Source: Flavobacterium sp. 9 (lineage in GTDB: Bacteria > Bacteroidota > Bacteroidia > Flavobacteriales > Flavobacteriaceae). From it: a stretch of 64,000 bases of DNA. The first letter of the stretch is position 1, and each line of letters starts with the position of its first letter. Location: NCBI RefSeq assembly GCF_002754195.1, contig NZ_PEEU01000001.1, forward strand, positions 2,976,001-3,040,000, in the 5' to 3' direction. The position numbers and the translations under genes were made by a program. Positions 47,633 to 56,834 of the stretch are shown piece after piece. The notes beneath the pieces are model-generated. The model worked only from the letters and a program-made list of their open reading frames with translations. It did not search any database and was not told where the DNA came from.

Positions 47633-50600
47633 TTAATTCTCAACTTTTACGATAGCCATTTTTCCATTATATGGTTTACTTCCTTTTGCTTCTAATGCCT
47701 TAGTTGCTTCAGATAAACCTTCAAATTTCTCGTAATAGATATAATATTTACTTGTGGTTATATTATAAAAGAAATTAACATCTGTACGTCCTGCGGCAAC
47801 CGCTTTGGCAAGGAATTCATCTCTTTTTTCAGCACTGCTGTGAACAGCGATAATCAAATAATAACCACTATCAGAATTTTTAATATTCTTAATAATCTGC
47901 ATGTTTGACTGATCTTCTCCAAAATCAAAATCGTTTGCAGTCAATGGTGTACTACTTGGTTTTGTTGTTTCTCTAATACGTTTTAGAGCTGCTACATCCT
48001 GTGCATATCTTCCCTGATCATTTTCGTAAGCGGCACGTTTAATTCTACGTTTTTTCTCGATTTCAGTTTCAGCTTTAATACGTTCTAAATTCGCCAGTAA
48101 TGCTGCACTATCTTGTTCTGCTTTTATTTGTGCTGCTTTTAATTGGTTTATTTTTTCTAAATACGCTCTGTTTAAAGCATCATTTTTATTCGGAACTTTT
48201 TTAAGTCTTTCATTATACAAATTAGTCAACTTATCAATTTCTGCTTTCTGCATTCTGTTTGCATCAGCAAGTTGGTTTTTTAATGCTTCCAACTGACTGT
48301 TTTCTGCTGCAACACTTTTGAATGGTTTAGGCTCTTTATAAATTCCTTTATCACTTAAGTCATTTTCTTCTTTTAAGTCGTTCAGGTCTTTTTGTTTGTT
48401 AGCCACTGTCGCATTAAACTGTGCCAATATATCGCTTTGCGCTTTTCCTGAATTTTCTATAGATAAAGCCAAATTATCAATTGCTTTTGCTGTATCATCT
48501 TTAGGAGCCGAAGCAGCTTTTGCAGCAGCTTCATCAGCAGCAAGCTTGGCTTTTAACTCTGCCTCTTCTGCTAATTTTGCTTGTAAAGCTTCAGCATCTG
48601 CTTTTGCTTTTGCGTCTGCAGCTAATTTTATTTGTAATGCTTCAGCATCAGCTTTTGCTTTTTCTTCTGCAGCTTGTCTGGCTCTGATAGCATCTTCTTC
48701 CGCTTTTGCTTTTGCATCAGTAGCTTGTTTTGCTTTTAATGCATCTGCGTCAGCTTTAGCTTTAGCATCTGCAGCTAATTTTGCTTTTAATGCTTCTGCA
48801 TCAGCTTTAGTTTTTGCATCTGCAGCCAATTTCGCCTGACGAGCTTCTTCTGCTAATTGCAATTGTCTTGCTTCTTCTTCTGCTTGTAATTTTGCAGTTG
48901 CTTCAGCATCTGCTTTTACTTTTGCATCAGCCAGTAATTTTGCCTGAAGTGCAACCATATCAGCTTTCGCTTTTGCATCAGCAGCTAGTTTAGCTTGTTG
49001 TGCTTCTGCATCGGCTTTTGCTTTTGCGTCTGCAGCTAATTTCGCCTGACGAGCTTCTTCTTCAACTTTTGCTTTTTCTTCAGCAACTTGTCTTGCTTGT
49101 AGCGCTTCTGCATCGGCTTTTGCTTTTGCATCTGCAGCTAATTTCGCTTGTAATGCTTCTGCATCAGCTTTTGCTTTTGCGTCTGCAGCTAACTTAGCTT
49201 GTAATGCTTCTGCATCAGCTTTCGCTTTTGCGTCTGCAGCTAATTTTGCTTGTAATGCTTCTGCGTCAGCTTTAGCTTTTGCATCTGCAGCTAGTTTAGC
49301 TTGTAATGCTTCTGCATCGGCTTTCGCTTTTGCGTCTGCAGCTAGTTTAGCTTGTAGTGCTTCTGCATCAGCTTTTGCTTTTGCGTCTGCAGCTAGTTTT
49401 GCTTGTAATGCTTCTGCATCGGCTTTTGCTTTTGCGTCTGCAGCTAACTTAGCTTGTAGTGCTTCTGCGTCAGCTTTTGCTTTTGCGTCTGCAGCTAACT
49501 TAGCTTGTAGTGCTTCTGCGTCAGCTTTCGCTTTTGCGTCTGCAGCTAGTTTAGCTTGTAATGCTTGTTCGTCAGCTTTTGCTTTTGCATCTGCAGCTTG
49601 TTTTGCTTTTAATGCTTCAGCATCTGCTTTTGCTTTTGCGTCTGCAGCTAATTTTGCCTGACGAGCATCTTCAGCTTCTTGCAATTGTTTTGCTTCTGCA
49701 TCGGCTTTCGCTTTTGCTGTTGCTTCTGCATCAGCTTTCACTCTTGCATCAGCTATTAATTTAGCTTGTAAAGCTTCCATATCTGCTTTGGCTTTTGCAT
49801 CTGCAGCTAATTTTGCTTGTAATGCTTCTGCGTCAGCTTTTGCTTTTGCGTCTGCAGCTAACTTAGCTTGTAATGCTTCTGCATCAGCTTTTGCTTTTGC
49901 ATCTGCAGCTAATTTTGCTTGTAATGCTTCTGCGTCAGCTTTTGCTTTTGCGTCTGCAGCTAACTTAGCTTGTAAAGCTTCTGCATCGGCTTTCGCTTTT
50001 GCGTCTGCAGCTAATTTTGCCTGACGTGCTTCTTCATCAGCTTTTGCTTTAGCATCTGCAGCTTGTTTTACTTTTAGAGCTTCTGCGTCAGCTTTTGCTT
50101 TTGCATCGGCTACTAATTTAGCTTGTAGAGCTTCTGCATCGGCTTTTGCTTTTGCGTCTGCAGCTAATTTTGCCTGACGTGCTTCTTCATCAGCTTTTAC
50201 TTTTGCGTCTGCAGCTTGTTTAGCTTTAAGAGCTTCTGCGTCAGCTTTTGCTTTTGCATCAGCTACTAACTTAGCTTGTAATGCTTCTGCATCTGCTTTC
50301 GCTTTTGCGTCTGCAGCTAGTTTTGCCTGTATTGCTTCTGCATCAGCTTTTGCTTTTGCGTCTGCGGCTAGTTTAGCTTCTAATATGTCTTCTTCTGCTT
50401 TTGCTTTTGCATCTGCAGCTTGTTTAATTTTTAAGGCTTCAGCGTCGGCTTTTGCTTTCGCTTCTGCAGCAAGTCTTGCTTGTCTTGCTTCTGCATCAGC
50501 TTTAGCTTTAGCATCAGCAGCAAGTTTTTCTTTTAATGCAGCATCTTCTGCAGCTTTTGCTTTCGCAGCAGCGGCAAGTTTTGCTTTGTTTGCCGCATCA

Positions 50601-52486
50601 ATACTCGCTTTTGTTTTTACTGCCTCAGCGGCCTTTATTTTAGCTTCTGCGGCCAATCTAGCTTGATATGCGTCTGAGTCTGCTTTTGCTTTTGCATCTG
50701 CAGCAAGAATTGATTGTAAATCTGCAGCTTCAGCTTTTGCTTTAGCATCTGCTTTACGTTTCGCTTCTGCAGCGTCAGCTTTTGCTTTTGCATCAGCAGC
50801 AAGTTTAACTTTTAATGCTTCTGCATCGGCTTTTGCTTTATTATCAGCTTCTAATTTTTTAGCCGCTGCTTCTGCATCTGCTTTTGCTTTTTCAGCAGTT
50901 AATTGTTCTTGCGTTTTTTGTGGCGCAGCAGCTTTTGCTTTTGCCGCAGCTTCCGCATCTGCTTTAGATTTATCTGCAGCCAACTTCGCTTTCATAGCTT
51001 CAGCATCTGCTTTTGCCTTATCAGCTGCAAGTTGTGCTTGTGTTTTTTGTGCTGCTGAACCTGGTCCTGCAGGTTTGTTTGCAATTGCTTGTGCTCTTGC
51101 TGCTGCAGCGGCATCTACTCTTGCTTTATTATCTGCAGCTAATTTAATTCTGCGCGCTTCTGCATCGGCTCTTGCTTTATCAGCTGTTAATTGCGCTTGT
51201 GTTTTTTGTGCTGCACCAACTGCTCTGTTTGTAGTAGCTGTTTGTGCTCTCGCTGCTGCGGCTGCATCGGCTTTCGCTTTTGCATCTGCAGCTAATTTTA
51301 TTTTGATAGCTTCAGCATCTGCTTTAGCTTTATTGTCTGCTTCTAATTTTGCTTTTGCTGCAGCTTCGGCATCAGCCTTCACTTTTTCGGCAGCAGCCAA
51401 TCTTGCTTGTTTCGCTTCAGCATCGGCAGTAGCCTTAGCTTCAGCAGCTAATCTTGCTTTTTCGGCTCCATCAACACGAGTAACCGGAGTACTCGCTTTA
51501 GGTTTTGCCATTACCGGTTTTGCTTTTGCAGGATCTATAAGAGAACCTTCTTCATCATCTCCGTAATAGTAATTTCTGTTTTTGAATTTATATGCAATTG
51601 CAAATTCATGAGAACCGCCTAGGTTTGAGAAATTACCCATTCCTCTTTCGTAGTTGTATTCGATCGCAATGCTTGGCGAAATATTAACTCCTAATCCGGC
51701 TGAAACTCCATATAATGTATTATAACCTGCTTGCGCCCAAACTCCTTGCTGAAGTGTAAGCATGGCAAGACCTGAAAGAACTGTTTTATCTTTTTTTACT
51801 TCTGTTTTTACAATTCCTGAAAATTTACTTCTTTCAAAAAAGCCATAGCTGTCAATATATCCAGTGTACATTGCATGTAATTCTATTGCTCTTTCCGGAT
51901 CGTCTTTTACGATTCCTGATCCAAAATTGTAAAGGATTAAATTGTTAATCGATAATCCAAAATCAAGAAATGCTGTTCCGTAGTTAATCCCCGGATTTAC
52001 AGTAAGTAACATATTTGATGGATAATCTCCATTTAAAATAGTTGGGTCATCTGAGATTATTTTTCCCTGATCCAATCCGCTTTTGTAAAAACCAACATTC
52101 AAACCAAAAGTAAGATTGCTGTCTTCTTGTAAAACGATATTATGAGCAAAGTTTCCTATTCCTCCAAACACGGTCATTAAACCATAATTTTGTTGAAAAA
52201 GACCAAAAGCAAAGGCTTCATTCTCTCTAAAACGACCTGAATAATTGACTAAATAGGTTTGTGGGGCATTATCAAATTGTACCCATTGTCTTTTATTATA
52301 AAAACTTGCATAGGCATTTGTTTCACGAACAAAACTGAATGCAGGGTTAATTAAATATCTATTAAACTTTAAAGAATTTCTTATAGGTAACGAAAACGAA
52401 ACAACTCCATTCTCATTTTTGTCCTGAGAATAGAGTGCATTTGAAAAACCGTAAAATAAAGTTATGAATAGTAAAATTTTCTTCAT
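47633..52486 (-). CDS. sprD: SprD, PorP/SprF-like domain fused to an Ala/Lys repeat region
   Basis: A 1617-residue protein with signal peptide (to about LYSQ), a PorP/SprF-like domain (about 22-310, opening with NRYLINPAFSFVRETNAYASFYNKRQWVQF), about 1000 residues of an Ala/Lys/Asp/Glu-rich 17-residue repeat (about 339-1315), a further coiled-coil section (1315-1500, with LNDLKEENDL and AEIDKLTNLYNERLKK) and a C-terminal SPOR-like domain (about 1532-1617, with GYYLIIAVHSSAEKRDEFL). The likely picture is an outer-membrane barrel with a long helical arm in the periplasm ending in a peptidoglycan- or protein-binding domain. It lies between sprC and sprB. In F. johnsoniae loss of sprD weakens gliding. 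The symbol rests on operon position. Confidence 0.85.
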   Translation of the reverse strand: MKKILLFITLFYGFSNALYSQDKNENGVVSFSLPIRNSLKFNRYLINPAFSFVRETNAYASFYNKRQWVQFDNAPQTYLVNYSGRFRENEAFAFGLFQQNYGLMTVFGGIGNFAHNIVLQEDSNLTFGLNVGFYKSGLDQGKIISDDPTILNGDYPSNMLLTVNPGINYGTAFLDFGLSINNLILYNFGSGIVKDDPERAIELHAMYTGYIDSYGFFERSKFSGIVKTEVKKDKTVLSGLAMLTLQQGVWAQAGYNTLYGVSAGLGVNISPSIAIEYNYERGMGNFSNLGGSHEFAIAYKFKNRNYYYGDDEEGSLIDPAKAKPVMAKPKASTPVTRVDGAEKARLAAEAKATADAEAKQARLAAAEKVKADAEAAAKAKLEADNKAKADAEAIKIKLAADAKAKADAAAAARAQTATTNRAVGAAQKTQAQLTADKARADAEARRIKLAADNKARVDAAAAARAQAIANKPAGPGSAAQKTQAQLAADKAKADAEAMKAKLAADKSKADAEAAAKAKAAAPQKTQEQLTAEKAKADAEAAAKKLEADNKAKADAEALKVKLAADAKAKADAAEAKRKADAKAKAEAADLQSILAADAKAKADSDAYQARLAAEAKIKAAEAVKTKASIDAANKAKLAAAAKAKAAEDAALKEKLAADAKAKADAEARQARLAAEAKAKADAEALKIKQAADAKAKAEEDILEAKLAADAKAKADAEAIQAKLAADAKAKADAEALQAKLVADAKAKADAEALKAKQAADAKVKADEEARQAKLAADAKAKADAEALQAKLVADAKAKADAEALKVKQAADAKAKADEEARQAKLAADAKAKADAEALQAKLAADAKAKADAEALQAKLAADAKAKADAEALQAKLAADAKAKADAEALQAKLAADAKAKADMEALQAKLIADARVKADAEATAKAKADAEAKQLQEAEDARQAKLAADAKAKADAEALKAKQAADAKAKADEQALQAKLAADAKAKADAEALQAKLAADAKAKADAEALQAKLAADAKAKADAEALQAKLAADAKAKADAEALQAKLAADAKAKADAEALQAKLAADAKAKADAEALQAKLAADAKAKADAEALQAKLAADAKAKADAEALQAKLAADAKAKADAEALQARQVAEEKAKVEEEARQAKLAADAKAKADAEAQQAKLAADAKAKADMVALQAKLLADAKVKADAEATAKLQAEEEARQLQLAEEARQAKLAADAKTKADAEALKAKLAADAKAKADADALKAKQATDAKAKAEEDAIRARQAAEEKAKADAEALQIKLAADAKAKADAEALQAKLAEEAELKAKLAADEAAAKAASAPKDDTAKAIDNLALSIENSGKAQSDILAQFNATVANKQKDLNDLKEENDLSDKGIYKEPKPFKSVAAENSQLEALKNQLADANRMQKAEIDKLTNLYNERLKKVPNKNDALNRAYLEKINQLKAAQIKAEQDSAALLANLERIKAETEIEKKRRIKRAAYENDQGRYAQDVAALKRIRETTKPSSTPLTANDFDFGEDQSNMQIIKNIKNSDSGYYLIIAVHSSAEKRDEFLAKAVAAGRTDVNFFYNITTSKYYIYYEKFEGLSEATKALEAKGSKPYNGKMAIVKVEN
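48540..51470 (-). repeat. 51-base (17-residue) repeats in sprD
   Basis: Tandem copies of a 17-residue unit of the form AKADAEALQAKLAADAK, almost perfect in the centre (49.1-50.0 kb) and degenerate at the edges, with variants such as EEARQAKLAADAK. The heptad-incompatible length but Ala/Lys/Asp pattern predicts a long continuous or slowly twisting helix. Confidence 0.9.
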
Positions 52487-52487
52487 A

Positions 52488-53945
52488 TTATTTTATCACA
52501 GTTATTGATCCTTTTTTTTCACCTGTGTCGGATTGAATGACATAGTAATATACTGGATTTACATTTTTAAAATCTATTGCTGTCTGGGGCCAATCACCTT
52601 GGTAATTCACGACGTCCAGAACCTTGTCACCATTTGAACTTATGATAATAACTTTTGTAGTATCACTTTTATATACATCCGGAATATTCCAATACGGATT
52701 CGCTCCGCTTAATTTAAGTATGTTAGGGATAACATCTGTAACTAATGCTATATCAGATTTAATTTTAAAAAGAAACTCTTTAGTAACAACGCATCCTGCG
52801 GTTTGAGAAATTACTGCTTTATAATTTCCTATTGTAGCTACTTTATAATTAGTTCCTGTTGCTCCCGGTATAACATTACCGTTTAAAAACCACTGAATAG
52901 TTGGATTAGTTGCATCTGTAGTAATGTTGACATCAAGTATTTCACCTTCTTTCAATTTATACTCATCGGCAACGTCAATACTTGCGTTAAAACCATTGCT
53001 TTTAAGATCAATTGATCCTGTTGCAATACATCCGCCAAAATCAACATCAACGCTATATTTACCAGCAACTTTTGTGGCATAAGTACGATTTGTAGCACCA
53101 GTAATAACAGCACCATCTTTTTTCCATTGGTATTTGTTACCCGAAGTTGCTGTTAAAATTGTATCGTCACCATTTGCACAAAAAGGATTTCCTAAACTTG
53201 AATCTACAATAACAGAAGATCCAGATGAAGATGAAGAAACAGTAACACGGTTGGAATAAGATTCAGAGGTACAAGTACCGTAATTAGTTTCTACGTAATA
53301 TACTCCCGGAGTTGTAACATTATAACTTGGTCCTGTCGCTCCTGCAACAAGTGTTGGTGGTGTAGAAACACCATTATCTCTAAACCAGTTATAGGTCAAA
53401 AAACTATACTTAAGAGGAGATTCATTTGGTGGAGTTGTAGAATCGGGATCGATTGTTAACAAGATACTTCCACCGGCACAAAAAGTTGCAGTACCGTTAA
53501 AGTTGTTTATCGTATACTGTCTATCGTGCGCTTTGTAATAAATAGGAAAAGAAGTTTTCAAGCCAAAAGAAACAAACTTTGCACTTGAAAAACCTGTAGT
53601 TGTAACTCTAAGACTATAAGTGTCAGATCCCTTAAGATCTGACGGAACATTAAAAGTTATCGTTTTTTGATTAACTGCCGGATCTGAAACAGATATTGTA
53701 TTTGCAGTAACAATAGTTGTAAAATTGTTCGTAGAAAGCTCTACAACAAATACAGTTCCTGCGGGAAAACCAGCATAAGTAAAAGTGGCATTATACTGCG
53801 TAGTAGCGTCCGCACAAATCCTGTCAAACGCTAAAACCTGTGGGTTTATACTTTTAGTCTGAGCATAGGAATTCGTTTCAGTACATAATAAAATACTAAA
53901 AAAAAGGATAATACGAAATGCAGATAGCGTAATTTTTTGAATCAT
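52488..53945 (-). CDS. sprC: SprC, secreted Ig-like repeat protein with gliding C-terminal domain
   Basis: A 485-residue secreted protein. A signal peptide (ending near TNSYAQ) is followed by several Ig-like/PKD-like modules, each with GATG or GATNRT and YxVxT strands (about 30-400), and a C-terminal type IX-like domain (about 405-485, with NPYWNIPDVYKSDTTKV and NPVYYYVIQSDTGEKKGSITVIK). It overlaps the upstream small gene by 4 bases and is 1 base from sprD. Position and architecture match F. johnsoniae SprC, a surface gliding accessory. The partner relation to SprB or SprD is inferred. Confidence 0.83.
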   Translation of the reverse strand: MIQKITLSAFRIILFFSILLCTETNSYAQTKSINPQVLAFDRICADATTQYNATFTYAGFPAGTVFVVELSTNNFTTIVTANTISVSDPAVNQKTITFNVPSDLKGSDTYSLRVTTTGFSSAKFVSFGLKTSFPIYYKAHDRQYTINNFNGTATFCAGGSILLTIDPDSTTPPNESPLKYSFLTYNWFRDNGVSTPPTLVAGATGPSYNVTTPGVYYVETNYGTCTSESYSNRVTVSSSSSGSSVIVDSSLGNPFCANGDDTILTATSGNKYQWKKDGAVITGATNRTYATKVAGKYSVDVDFGGCIATGSIDLKSNGFNASIDVADEYKLKEGEILDVNITTDATNPTIQWFLNGNVIPGATGTNYKVATIGNYKAVISQTAGCVVTKEFLFKIKSDIALVTDVIPNILKLSGANPYWNIPDVYKSDTTKVIIISSNGDKVLDVVNYQGDWPQTAIDFKNVNPVYYYVIQSDTGEKKGSITVIK

Positions 53946-54358
53946 ATAGTGCGAGTTCTGGCTAAATCTATACGCTCAAAAAACAAGATATCGATGAATG
54001 TTTCTGAAAAATCATACTTATAGTTCTCAATAATATCTTTTGCTAGAGCCGAGTATGTATAAGTAATTGATGAGTTTTCGTCACAGTTTGATGACTGATC
54101 ATTCGATTCATTTGCAACAGCAGAGCTATCCTTGGGGATGGATAGCCCTACTATACAATGATTAGAATTATCTAATTTACTGATGTTATTATCAGCTATG
54201 TCATTCTTTTGGTTTGCTGCATTAAACGCGTCTAATTTGCAGTTAGAATCAGTAGAAATTGTAGGTCTTTCAGCTGTACTTTGTGCATATAGACTTAACG
54301 TCATAGGAGAAACCAAAAATATTATATATAAGAAATATTTTTTTGTAGATAGTACCAT
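53942..54358 (-). CDS. Small secreted protein of the sprB operon
   Basis: A 138-residue predicted secreted protein. I chose ATG at 54358, giving signal peptide MVLSTKKYFLYIIF...LYAQ; an ORF start at 54400 would put 14 residues ahead of it. The body is Ser/Asn/Asp-rich and the C-terminus (DIIENYKYDFSETFIDILFF) is hydrophobic and amphipathic. No family recognised. The stop overlaps the sprC start as ATGA, so it is translated with sprC. It is the third of seven genes in the run, matching the position of the small unnamed genes upstream of sprC in F. johnsoniae. Confidence 0.7.
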   Translation of the reverse strand: MVLSTKKYFLYIIFLVSPMTLSLYAQSTAERPTISTDSNCKLDAFNAANQKNDIADNNISKLDNSNHCIVGLSIPKDSSAVANESNDQSSNCDENSSITYTYSALAKDIIENYKYDFSETFIDILFFERIDLARTRTI

Positions 54359-54461
54359 TATGTCTTGATCTTTATTTGGGTCCGTATGAGACGAATACAT
54401 AAATTGTGTCTGGGGACTTTATTAATAAAATTTACGTTTTGAAATAAAAATCGAAATCTAT

Positions 54462-55754
54462 TTATCTGTTTCCGCTAGAAGCTGTAATTTTTCCTAATTG
54501 CAGTCTGAAATCTGGTTTTTTAGGGTTAAAAATATCAATGAATGTCTCTTTGTTATCACTTTGTGAATAAACGTTAAAGAACACACTGTTTCCGTACCAG
54601 TTTTCTAAATCTTCGTTGTTAGAATTGTACTCAGTAAAGATGTTTCCGTTACATAGGTTAAAGTACATTTCCTCAAATTTGATTTTTTTAAGGTTGGCAT
54701 CATTAATCTCTGTTTTACTATCTAATAAAACAGCTGGATTAAATCCGGAAATTACGCTTCTTTTCATCTCAAGAGAAGCAGTTTCAGCTACATACACAGC
54801 CTCTTTTACTAAACCTGACTGAATATCAGCTTTGATATTATCACTGTCATTAAGCATAGTGATATTTGTTGCAACAACAAGGGTTTGTTTTTTAGTAAAA
54901 TCAGTTTCATTTTTCTTTTCAAACGATTTTACTTCTAAGCAACGAGAACCGTCTTTGTTACTTGATAAGTAAGAAGATCTAACGGCTAATGAGTTGTATA
55001 AACGACATTGTACTCCTTGTGTAAATTTGTAATCGTCGTTGATAGATTTATAAGAAACTAATTTAGTAGCATTTACATCACCTCCAAAAAAGGCAAATGA
55101 ATCACCACCTGAGTAGCTTACCATAATGTTTTCTAAGATTGTTTTAGATCCAACACCAGCAATAGTCAAACCATTGAAAGTATCCACACCTTTAACTTTT
55201 TTTCCAGCAAATTCGATTCTCACAAATCTCAAAACTCCTGAATTTCCAGCAGCATTATCGCCACCGTAAGTAGTAAGTGTAGGATCAAGATCCAGGTTGT
55301 AAGAACCAACATTTCCAAATTTATTGATTGGAGCATCTCCAAGAATTACAATTCCACCCCAGTCTCCAGCTTTTTTCTGGCTGCGGTTAGATGTAAATAC
55401 GACAGGGTCAGTTTCTAATCCGTCTGCAATAAGCTGTGCACCTTTTGTAACTACCAATGTTCCTTTTGTTTCGAAATCACCGATGATTAAAGTTCCTGGC
55501 TCAATTGTTAAAACAGCATTATTAGTAACATAAACATTGCCTTGCAAAACGTATATATTCCTCTTCAGCAATTTAGTATTAACAGAAATGTTTCCTGCTA
55601 AAATTTGGTTTGCTTCTCCATATTCTACTTTGTTAGGCTTAAATTCGGTCCAGTTGTTCAACCAATTGTTGTAGCCCATAATTCCTTTCTCTTGTTGAGC
55701 GCTCATACTTGTAACCGTCAAAAGAACGCAAATCATTTGAGTAATTTTTTTCAT
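54462..55754 (-). CDS. Secreted beta-helix-like protein of the sprB operon
   Basis: A 430-residue secreted protein with signal peptide (about 1-19, SMSAQ). The pattern NVYVTNNAVLTIEPGTLIIG and GTLVVTKGAQLIADG, then AGDWGGIVILGDAPIN and VRIEFAGKKV, with alternating hydrophobic strands, suggests a right-handed parallel beta-helix seen in Bacteroidota surface proteins. I cannot identify a clear type IX C-terminal signal. It is the second gene of the operon. Its role in gliding is unknown. A cell-surface or periplasmic location is inferred. Confidence 0.78.
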   Translation of the reverse strand: MKKITQMICVLLTVTSMSAQQEKGIMGYNNWLNNWTEFKPNKVEYGEANQILAGNISVNTKLLKRNIYVLQGNVYVTNNAVLTIEPGTLIIGDFETKGTLVVTKGAQLIADGLETDPVVFTSNRSQKKAGDWGGIVILGDAPINKFGNVGSYNLDLDPTLTTYGGDNAAGNSGVLRFVRIEFAGKKVKGVDTFNGLTIAGVGSKTILENIMVSYSGGDSFAFFGGDVNATKLVSYKSINDDYKFTQGVQCRLYNSLAVRSSYLSSNKDGSRCLEVKSFEKKNETDFTKKQTLVVATNITMLNDSDNIKADIQSGLVKEAVYVAETASLEMKRSVISGFNPAVLLDSKTEINDANLKKIKFEEMYFNLCNGNIFTEYNSNNEDLENWYGNSVFFNVYSQSDNKETFIDIFNPKKPDFRLQLGKITASSGNR

Positions 55755-55947
55755 GATAAGGGGGTATTAGGGTTAATAATAAATTTGGGTATGCGTAAAT
55801 GAAAAAACTCATCTCGAGTTTTCCGAAAAAATCCAGAACGCTTCGAGAACGAGTTGTTTTTTTTATCTCTTTTTCAAAATGCCGCAGAAAGTTCTCAACC
55901 ATCTACGTAAACAAGTTTAAAAAGGTTTTAAAAAATATTTTTAAATA

Positions 55948-56400
55948 TTACATTTCATTCAATTCGTTGAACTCGTGTAATGATTTCAATGTACTTTCGT
56001 AAAATAAAATTGCTGCAATCAAGTTTCCTTTATCAGAATACGGCATCATCTTTCTTTGAAATTCTACTGTCGTATCTAAGAAAGTTGTTGTACCAACTGC
56101 CTGAGCATCTAAAACTTTTTTGTGTTCAGAATCGTCCGGAATACCTAAGTCCGCCATTGTCACACCTGGTTTAGTAACCAACGCAATGTAAGGGAGAGTT
56201 TTAACTAAAACTTTAATACGCTCGATGTACAATTCTAACAATTCTCCTTTTTGCATACCACTTAATTCTTTCTGATCATGGTATTTTCGGATAAGTGCAG
56301 TTGTACTAATGATACTTCTTGGAGCGTTTTTTGCCTGTGCCGAAATAGCACCGGTTGTCAAGAAAAAAAGTGTACTTAATAAAATAATTTTCCCTTTCAT
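55948..56400 (-). CDS. Small secreted protein, first gene of the sprB operon
   Basis: A 150-residue protein with a signal peptide (to about SAQA, residue 23) and an otherwise helical body (GELLELYIERIKVLVKTLPYIALV, LDAQAVGTTTFLDTTVEF). No family recognised. It starts 33 bases after a promoter-like pair and heads the seven-gene run with 193 bases before the next gene; a second promoter in that gap is possible. Its role in gliding is unknown. Confidence 0.75.
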   Translation of the reverse strand: MKGKIILLSTLFFLTTGAISAQAKNAPRSIISTTALIRKYHDQKELSGMQKGELLELYIERIKVLVKTLPYIALVTKPGVTMADLGIPDDSEHKKVLDAQAVGTTTFLDTTVEFQRKMMPYSDKGNLIAAILFYESTLKSLHEFNELNEM

Positions 56401-56433
56401 AAATTCTTAGATATAATTGGTTGTTGATGAAAA

Positions 56434-56464
56434 CAAAAATATATAATTTAACTTAAATTGCAAC
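56434..56464 (-). promoter_or_regulatory. sprB operon promoter candidate
   Basis: On the minus strand GTTG (56461-56464), 19 bases, then TATTTTTG (56434-56441), a good fit to the Bacteroidota consensus. The predicted leader to the ATG at 56400 is about 30 bases. Confidence 0.55.
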
Positions 56465-56551
56465 TTTATTGATTTCTTTTTTCAAAAAAAAAGCTTAAAG
56501 AAACCTTAAAAATAGACCTTATGTCGAGAAAATGTGCGTTTTAACGGGGTT

Positions 56552-56727
56552 TTTGTTAAATTTGTTAAAATAAAAGCCGTAAGATATTAAGTATTAAAAA
56601 CCGATTTTATTTCTAATTAATAGCCAAAAAACTGTTACGTTTGTCGTTTTATTTAAAAAACTATTAACAAAAAAGTCTTAATATCTCCTCGGATTCGTCT
56701 CTTTATTAACAAAAGTTGGTTAACAAA
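56552..56727. repeat. TTAACAAA/TTTGTTAA sites in the divergent sprB-holB gap
   Basis: TTTGTTAA occurs at 56552 and 56561, and TTAACAAA at 56664, 56706 and 56720. The two groups face each other inside the 434-base gap between the sprB operon and holB. The gap otherwise holds the two promoters and no supported gene. The sites may be regulator-binding or simply AT-rich chance. Confidence 0.35.
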
Positions 56728-56801
56728 CTTCAAAAAATTAGAATTAAAACACCAATAACGACAGAAATGAAACGCAAGAAGCAAAGTTTTGATCTAAAAT
56801 T

Positions 56802-56830
56802 TTTGACTATATCATTTTCTTCTATCTTTG
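56802..56830 (+). promoter_or_regulatory. holB promoter, apparently leaderless
   Basis: TTTG (56802-56805), 17 bases, TATCTTTG (56823-56830). The holB ATG begins at 56835, only 4 bases after the -7 box, so transcription should start at or next to the A of the ATG. Confidence 0.6.
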
Positions 56831-56834
56831 CTTC

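Noticed and set aside
48540..51470. CRISPR array, suggested by regular 51-base spacing
   Set aside because: The repeats are contiguous coding units without unique spacers.
48396..51566. Plus-strand Ala/Phe/Ser-rich and Leu-rich ORFs opposite sprD
   Set aside because: They are the reverse reading of the 17-residue sprD repeats; low-complexity mirror frames.
55639..55902. 87-residue minus-strand ORF upstream of the beta-helix gene
   Set aside because: It overlaps the start of a well-supported gene in another frame and lacks family features.
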